The notes under the pieces were generated by a model that was not told where the DNA came from, searched no databases, and was given only the letters and a program-made list of their open reading frames with translations. Below, in pieces: positions 59,095 to 64,000 of a stretch of 64,000 nt of DNA; within the stretch, counting starts at the first letter, position 1; every line of letters starts with the position of its first letter. This DNA comes from Blastococcus sp. CT_GayMR20. GTDB taxonomy: Bacteria > Actinomycetota > Actinomycetes > Mycobacteriales > Geodermatophilaceae. The stretch is from contig NZ_SPQM01000006.1 of assembly GCF_004570345.1 (NCBI RefSeq), forward strand, positions 1 through 64,000. Reading direction: 5' to 3'. The translations under genes were made by a program, and so were the position numbers.

Positions 59095-59414
59095 GACACC
59101 GGTGCGCGGCCGAGGAGGTAGATACCCAGCGTGCCGGCGAGGATCAGGCCCAGGCAGACGTACTGCGCCGCCGAGATCGTCTCGCTCAGGAAGATCCGGC
59201 CGAGGAGGACCACCAGCACGATGCTCGCCCCGGCCCACACCGCGTTGGCCAGACCTGCCGGGACCGTCCGTGTGGCGTACGAGAACATCACGAAGCCGAA
59301 CAGGAGCAGCAGCAGCCCGGCGAGCAGGAGGGCCGGCCGCTCCAGTCCCCGGGCCGCGCCCAGCAGGACGACGCCGGCCACGTCGGCCACGACGGTGACG
59401 ACCAGGAAGACCAT
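59091..59414 (-). CDS. SMR family transporter (mirror copy)
   Basis: Identical to 36317-36640 (107 aa), with the same Asp-for-Glu substitution. Confidence 0.83.
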   Translation of the reverse strand: MVFLVVTVVADVAGVVLLGAARGLERPALLLAGLLLLLFGFVMFSYATRTVPAGLANAVWAGASIVLVVLLGRIFLSETISAAQYVCLGLILAGTLGIYLLGRAPVS

Positions 59415-59513
59415 GCCGGGAGGAGCGCCCGGCGTCGGCGGCAGATACGGCCAGGCGACCTCCGCCGGGGTTCGATTCCCGCAGCGGCCTGCAGCAGGGC
59501 GCCCAGCCGGCCG

Positions 59514-59560
59514 CCCATCCAGAGGCTCGCCCCGAGCTTGCGAGGGGTGAGGAGGATGGG
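59514..59560. repeat. Intergenic hairpin repeat, copy A (mirror)
   Basis: Mirror of 36171-36217. Confidence 0.65.
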
Positions 59561-59601
59561 GTCCCTTGAAGACCGGGACGGTCAGACCGGAAGGAGTTCC
59601 C

Positions 59602-60372
59602 GTGATCGAGCTGCGCACGCCTGGCGAGCTGGAGGCCATGCGCGCCGCCGGTGCGGTGGTCGCCGACATGCTGGCCGCCGTCCGGGCGGCCGCGGCGCCG
59701 GGCGTCCGGCTGACCCGGCTCGACGCCGTCGCCCGGGATGTCCTCGCCGCGGCGGGAGCCACCTCGCCGTTCCTCGGCTATGCCCCGGCGGCCACCACGC
59801 CGCCGTTCCCGGGCGTGGTCTGCCTGTCGGTCAACGACGTCGCGCTGCACGGCGTCCCCTCGCCGGACGTCCTCGGGGACGGCGATCTGCTCAGCGTCGA
59901 CGCGGGCGCCACGCTCGACGGGTGGGTCGGCGACGCCGCGATCACGTTCCCGGTGGGCACGCCGCGACCGGAGGACCTGTCGCTCGTGGCCACCGCGGAA
60001 CGCGCGCTCGAGGCCGGTATCGCGGCGGCCGTCGTGGGCAACCGGGTCGGCGACGTCTCCGCGGCCATCGGCGCCGTGGGCCGCGCCGGCGGGTGCGGGA
60101 TCAACACCGACCAGGGCGGTCACGGCGTCGGCCGGACGATGCACGAGGCCCCGCACGTACCGAACGAGGGCCGGGCGGGGCGAGGGGTCCCGCTGCGGCC
60201 CGGCCTGGTCATCGCCATCGAGCCCTGGTTCCTGGCCGGCGGGAGCGACGACTACCGGGTCGACGCGGACGGCTGGACGCTGCGCAGCGCCGACGGCAGC
60301 CGGGCCGCCCACGTCGAGCACACGGTCGCCGTCACCGAGGACGGCCCCAGGATTCTCACGCTTCCGCTCTGA
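59602..60372 (+). CDS. map: Type I methionine aminopeptidase (mirror copy)
   Basis: Identical to 35359-36129 (256 aa). AAGGAGT precedes the GTG at 59602. Confidence 0.91.
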   Translation: MIELRTPGELEAMRAAGAVVADMLAAVRAAAAPGVRLTRLDAVARDVLAAAGATSPFLGYAPAATTPPFPGVVCLSVNDVALHGVPSPDVLGDGDLLSVDAGATLDGWVGDAAITFPVGTPRPEDLSLVATAERALEAGIAAAVVGNRVGDVSAAIGAVGRAGGCGINTDQGGHGVGRTMHEAPHVPNEGRAGRGVPLRPGLVIAIEPWFLAGGSDDYRVDADGWTLRSADGSRAAHVEHTVAVTEDGPRILTLPL

Positions 60373-61537
60373 CGGGGGCCCTTCTGCTGACGGCGCCGCG
60401 CTCAGCCAGGGCCTGCTCCAGGTCGGCCAGGAGGTCGTCGACGTCCTCGATGCCGACCGAGAGGCGCACCAGGTCGGCCGGCACCTCCAGCGGCGAACCG
60501 GCCGCGCTCGCGTGCGTCATGCGGCCCGGATGCTCGATCAGCGACTCCACGCCGCCCAGCGACTCCGCCAGCGTGAACAGCTGCGCCCGCTCGCACACCT
60601 TCAGTGCGGCGTCCTCGCCGTCCCTCAGCCGGAACGAGACCATCCCGCCGAAGCCGGCCATCTGCTTCGCGGCGACGTCGTGCCCGGGGTGGGTCGGGAG
60701 CCCCGGGTACAGCACGCCCGAGACCGCCGGGTGGTCGAGCAGGTACTCGGCCACCCGTGCGGCGTTGGCCGAGTGCCGGTCCATCCGGACGCCCAGCGTC
60801 TTGAGGCTGCGCAGCACCAGCCACGAGTCGAAGGGGCTCGCCACCGCGCCCATCGCGTTGTGGTTGTAGGCCAGGCGCTCGCCGAGGCCGGTGTCCCGCG
60901 TGATCAGTGCGCCACCGACGACGTCCGAGTGCCCGCCGAGGTACTTGGTCGTCGAGTGGACGACGACGTCCGCGCCGAGGGTGAGCGGCCGCTGCAGGTA
61001 GGGCGAGGCGAAGGTGTTGTCGACGACGAGCAGCGCGCCGGCCTCGTGCGCGACCGCCGCGGTGAGTTCGATGTCGGTGATGTTGAGCAGCGGGTTGCTC
61101 GGGGTCTCGCACCAGACGACGCGGGTGGTCGGCCGGATCGCCGCGCGCACCGCGTCGGGGTCGTCGAGGTGGACGGGCGTGTACTCCAGACCCCACTCCG
61201 ACAGCACGCGGGAGATGAGCCGGAACGTCCCGCCGTACGCGTCGCCCCCGAGGACGACGTGGTCGCCGGGACGGCAGGCGGTCCGCAGCAGGGTGTCCTC
61301 AGCGGCGAGGCCGGAGGCGAAGGCCAGCGCCGTGGTGCCCTCCTCCAGCGCGGCCAGCGCCTCGTGCAGCGCCGTCCGGGTCGGGTTGCCGCTGCGGCTG
61401 TACTCGTAGCCGCCGCGCAGGCCGCCCACGCCGTCCTGCTTGTAGGTGGTGGTGAGGTGGACGGGCAGGATCACCGCCCCGGTCGCCGGGTCCGGTTCCT
61501 GCCCGGCGTGGATCGCCCGCGTGTTGAAGCCGCTCAT
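60356..61537 (-). CDS. metB: Cystathionine gamma-synthase/lyase (mirror copy)
   Basis: Identical to 34194-35375 (393 aa), with the same 17-bp 3' overlap with map. Confidence 0.91.
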   Translation of the reverse strand: MSGFNTRAIHAGQEPDPATGAVILPVHLTTTYKQDGVGGLRGGYEYSRSGNPTRTALHEALAALEEGTTALAFASGLAAEDTLLRTACRPGDHVVLGGDAYGGTFRLISRVLSEWGLEYTPVHLDDPDAVRAAIRPTTRVVWCETPSNPLLNITDIELTAAVAHEAGALLVVDNTFASPYLQRPLTLGADVVVHSTTKYLGGHSDVVGGALITRDTGLGERLAYNHNAMGAVASPFDSWLVLRSLKTLGVRMDRHSANAARVAEYLLDHPAVSGVLYPGLPTHPGHDVAAKQMAGFGGMVSFRLRDGEDAALKVCERAQLFTLAESLGGVESLIEHPGRMTHASAAGSPLEVPADLVRLSVGIEDVDDLLADLEQALAERGAVSRRAPVRAEA

Positions 61538-62928
61538 GGGCCGACCGTATGCCCGAGCCCCGCCAGGTGGCCGAGCACGTCCTGGCGGGTGACGACGCCG
61601 GCCGGCTTGCCGTCGACGTGCACCACGAGCGCGTCGGCGGAGCCGAGCGCGGCGACCGCCGCGCCGACCTCCTCCCCGGAGCCGATGATCGGCAGCGGCG
61701 GGGACATGTGCTTCTCCACCCGGTCGGCGAGGCTGGCCCGGCCGGCGAAGAGCGAGTCGAGCAGGGTCTTCTCGTCGACCGAGCCGACGACCTCGCCGGC
61801 CGTCACCGGGGGCTCCGCGCGCACCACCGGCAGCTGGCTGACGCCGTACTCGCGGAGGATGTTGATCGCGTCGCGGACGGTCTCGTTCGGATGCGTGTGC
61901 ACCAGCGTCGGGGTCTCGCCGGACTTGGTGTGCAGGAGCTCGCCGACCGTGGTGCCCGAGGCGGAGTCGAGGAAGCCGTAGTCGGCCATCCACTTGTCGC
62001 TGAAGATCTTGTTGAGGTAGCCGCGGCCGCCGTCCGGGAGCAGCACCACCATGACGTCGTCCCTGGTGAGCTTCCTCGCTGCCTTCACCGCGGCGACGAC
62101 GGCCATCCCGCAGGAGCCGCCGACCAGCAGCCCCTCCTCCCGGGCCAGCCGCCGGGTCATCGCGAAGGAGTCGCCGTCGGACACGGGGATGATCTCGTCG
62201 GCGATCTCGCGGTCGTACGTGGACGGCCAGAAATCCTCGCCGACGCCCTCCACCAGGTACGGGCGGCCGGTGCCCCCGGAGTAGACCGAGCCCTCGGGGT
62301 CGGCGCCGACGACGCGCACGCGACCGCCGGACGCCTCCTTGAGGTAGCGCCCGATCCCGCTGATCGTGCCGCCGGTGCCCATGCCCGTGACGAAGGTGGT
62401 GATCCGGCCCTCGGTCTGCGCCCAGATCTCCGGGCCGGTCGTCTCGTAGTGCGACTGCGGGTTCGCCGGGTTCGAGTACTGGTCGGGCTTCCAGCCGCCC
62501 GGCGTCTCGCGGGCGAGCCGGTCGGAGACCGAGTAGTACGACCGCGGATCGGACGGGTCGACGGCGGTCGGGCAGACGACGACCTCGGCGCCGTAGGCCT
62601 TCAGCACGTTGATCTTCTCCTGGCCCACCTTGTCGGGACAGATGAAGATGCAGCTGTAGCCGCGCTGCTGGGCGACGAGGGCGAGCCCGATGCCGGTGTT
62701 GCCGCTGGTCGGCTCCACGATCGTCCCGCCCGGCTTCAGCGCACCGCTCGCCTCGGCGGCGTCGACCATCCGGACGGCGATGCGGTCCTTCACCGATCCG
62801 CCCGGGTTGAGGTACTCGAGCTTCGCCAGCACCAGCGGCGCGTCGGGGCCCAGGGAGCTGGTCACCGAGGTGAGGCGCACCAGCGGGGTGTTGCCGACCA
62901 GGTCGACGACGGACTCGGCGTACTCCAA
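61534..62928 (-). CDS. cbs: Cystathionine beta-synthase (mirror copy)
   Basis: Identical to 32803-34197 (464 aa, TTG start). Confidence 0.93.
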   Translation of the reverse strand: MEYAESVVDLVGNTPLVRLTSVTSSLGPDAPLVLAKLEYLNPGGSVKDRIAVRMVDAAEASGALKPGGTIVEPTSGNTGIGLALVAQQRGYSCIFICPDKVGQEKINVLKAYGAEVVVCPTAVDPSDPRSYYSVSDRLARETPGGWKPDQYSNPANPQSHYETTGPEIWAQTEGRITTFVTGMGTGGTISGIGRYLKEASGGRVRVVGADPEGSVYSGGTGRPYLVEGVGEDFWPSTYDREIADEIIPVSDGDSFAMTRRLAREEGLLVGGSCGMAVVAAVKAARKLTRDDVMVVLLPDGGRGYLNKIFSDKWMADYGFLDSASGTTVGELLHTKSGETPTLVHTHPNETVRDAINILREYGVSQLPVVRAEPPVTAGEVVGSVDEKTLLDSLFAGRASLADRVEKHMSPPLPIIGSGEEVGAAVAALGSADALVVHVDGKPAGVVTRQDVLGHLAGLGHTVGP

Positions 62929-63030
62929 CGAAGGGCCTCCTTGTCGGCTGCCGGCGGTCGGCACCCAGCTCGACCATTCCACCAGAGGGGCCGGTGGCGG
63001 GCCCGGGTGGCGACGCACGAGGATGCGGGC

Positions 63031-64000
63031 ATGAGTCCCTCCGTCGGCACCCGCACGCTCGGCCTGACCGGCCTGACCGTCTCCTCGCTCGGCCTCGGCT
63101 GCATGGGCATGAGCCAGATGTACGGCGCCGCCGACCGGAAGGAGTCGATCGCGACGATCCACCGGGCCCTGGACCTGGGGGTCACGTTCCTCGACACCTC
63201 CGACGTCTACGGCGACGGGCACAACGAGGAGCTGGTCGGGGAGGCGATCGCCGGCCGCCGGGACGATGTCCAGCTCGCCACGAAGTTCGCGATCAGCCGG
63301 ACCGAGGACGGCGGCCAGCGCATCGACGGCCGCCCGGAGAACGTGCGTGCGCGCGTGGAGGACAGCCTGCGACGGCTGAAGGTGGACGTGATCGACCTCT
63401 ACTACCAGCACCGCGTGGACCGGAAGGTGCCGATCGAGGACACGGTCGGTGCGCTGGCCGAGCTCGTCGAGCAGGGCAAGGTCCGGTACCTCGGCCTGTC
63501 GGAGGCCAGCGCCGCATCGATCCGGCGGGCGGTGGCCGTGCACCCGATCGCCGCCCTGCAGAGCGAGTGGTCGCTGTGGACGCGGGACCTGGAGGCAGAA
63601 GTGCTCGGCGTCGCGCGCGAGCACGGCATCGGCATCGTCCCCTTCAGCCCGCTGGGCCGGGGCTTCCTGACCGGCGCCATCACCGGCCCCGAGGACTTCG
63701 GGGAGGACGACTGGCGGCGGGGTCATCCGCGGTTCACCGGGGAGGCCTTCGCGGTGAACCTCCGCCTCGTCGAGGCCGTCCGGGCGATGGCGCAGGAGAA
63801 GGGGACGACCCCGGGTCAGCTGGCGCTGGCCTGGGTGCTGGCCCAGGGAGAGGACGTCGTCCCCATCCCGGGCACCAAGCGGCGGACCTACCTCGAGGAG
63901 AACGTCGCCGCCGCCGACGTCCGGCTCTCCGCCGACGACCTCGCGCGGCTCGACGGGATCGCACCTCCCGGGGTCGCCGCCGGCGGCCGGTACGTCGACG
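63031..64000 (+). CDS. Aldo/keto reductase (mirror copy, cut by window end)
   Basis: Identical to the first 323 codons of the 31693-32700 gene. The last 12 residues lie beyond the window. If the palindrome continues, the XdhC-like and FGGY kinase genes should follow. Confidence 0.88.
   Translation, partial: MSPSVGTRTLGLTGLTVSSLGLGCMGMSQMYGAADRKESIATIHRALDLGVTFLDTSDVYGDGHNEELVGEAIAGRRDDVQLATKFAISRTEDGGQRIDGRPENVRARVEDSLRRLKVDVIDLYYQHRVDRKVPIEDTVGALAELVEQGKVRYLGLSEASAASIRRAVAVHPIAALQSEWSLWTRDLEAEVLGVAREHGIGIVPFSPLGRGFLTGAITGPEDFGEDDWRRGHPRFTGEAFAVNLRLVEAVRAMAQEKGTTPGQLALAWVLAQGEDVVPIPGTKRRTYLEENVAAADVRLSADDLARLDGIAPPGVAAGGRYVD

Larger units (their letters stand above)
47922..64000 (-). repeat. 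Giant inverted repeat, right arm
   Basis: Reverse complement of 31,731-47,809. It continues beyond the window. No base difference was found in the stretches compared. Confidence 0.97.

Noticed and set aside
31731..64000. Long terminal inverted repeats or a composite transposon
   Set aside because: No transposase, terminal repeat, target duplication or intervening segment is present; the arms almost touch and contain only housekeeping genes.
1..64000. CRISPR arrays, rRNA genes, phage modules, IS elements
   Set aside because: No regularly spaced repeats, ribosomal sequences, structural phage genes or transposases were seen on either strand.

Overview
This window is high-GC actinobacterial chromosome. 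The evidence is a Kgd-type 2-oxoglutarate dehydrogenase, WhiB1, a SigH/RshA pair, mycothiol-linked enzymes, a nickel superoxide dismutase with its SodX peptidase, ribosomal protein bL37, and many TAnnnT -10 boxes placed 6-9 nt before start codons (leaderless mRNAs). A Geodermatophilaceae-like genus is my best guess from gene content; it was not tested. No phage, IS element or CRISPR array is visible.

Positions 1-31,730 are single copy and mostly housekeeping: the 3' end of kgd with a small DUF6104 gene, a YdjM-like membrane hydrolase, RtcB, malic enzyme, divergent sodX/sodN, a PP2C phosphatase, phospholipid synthesis (psd, pssA), acetyltransferases, a HAD phosphatase and a lipid kinase. From about 10.0 to 27.3 kb the order lipid kinase - whiB1 - pdtaS - biotinyl carrier - rshA - sigH - YbaK - SRAP - aroA - rsgA parallels the M. 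tuberculosis Rv3217c-Rv3228 neighbourhood. Inside this block are the 24-codon bL37 gene and a biotin carboxylase homologue that has lost its ATP-grasp core. After rsgA come a hypothetical gene, DUF2087 and DUF2795 genes, hisN, and an operon of aldo/keto reductase, XdhC-like Rossmann protein and FGGY sugar kinase.

The dominant feature of the window is a giant inverted repeat. Positions 31,731-47,809 reappear as their reverse complement at 47,922-64,000 around a 112-bp unique spacer (47,810-47,921). Every mirrored pair of positions sums to 95,731. The arm is at least 16,079 bp and runs off the right edge. All paired ORFs translate identically. Each arm carries cbs-metB (transsulfuration), map, an SMR transporter with an ornithine-decarboxylase-like enzyme, a monooxygenase, a VOC protein, nhaA, a DsbA-like protein, a GNAT, two initiator tRNA genes, a SNF2 helicase, a UPF0182 membrane protein and a broken PDZ-Lon (S16) protease gene. 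The fold-back point lies inside that protease gene, so neither copy has its N-terminus. A perfect palindrome of this size breaking a conserved gene is most simply an assembly or amplification fold-back (chimeric long read or MDA inversion). A very recent true inverted duplication cannot be excluded from sequence alone. Treat everything from 47,922 onward as a possible duplicate rather than a second locus.

Regulatory sequences worth noting are a CRP-type palindrome upstream of whiB1, a SigR/SigH-type promoter upstream of sigH itself, an ECF-type promoter upstream of the UPF0182 gene, and several strong hairpin terminators, two of which belong to a related pair flanking the SMR-decarboxylase operon.
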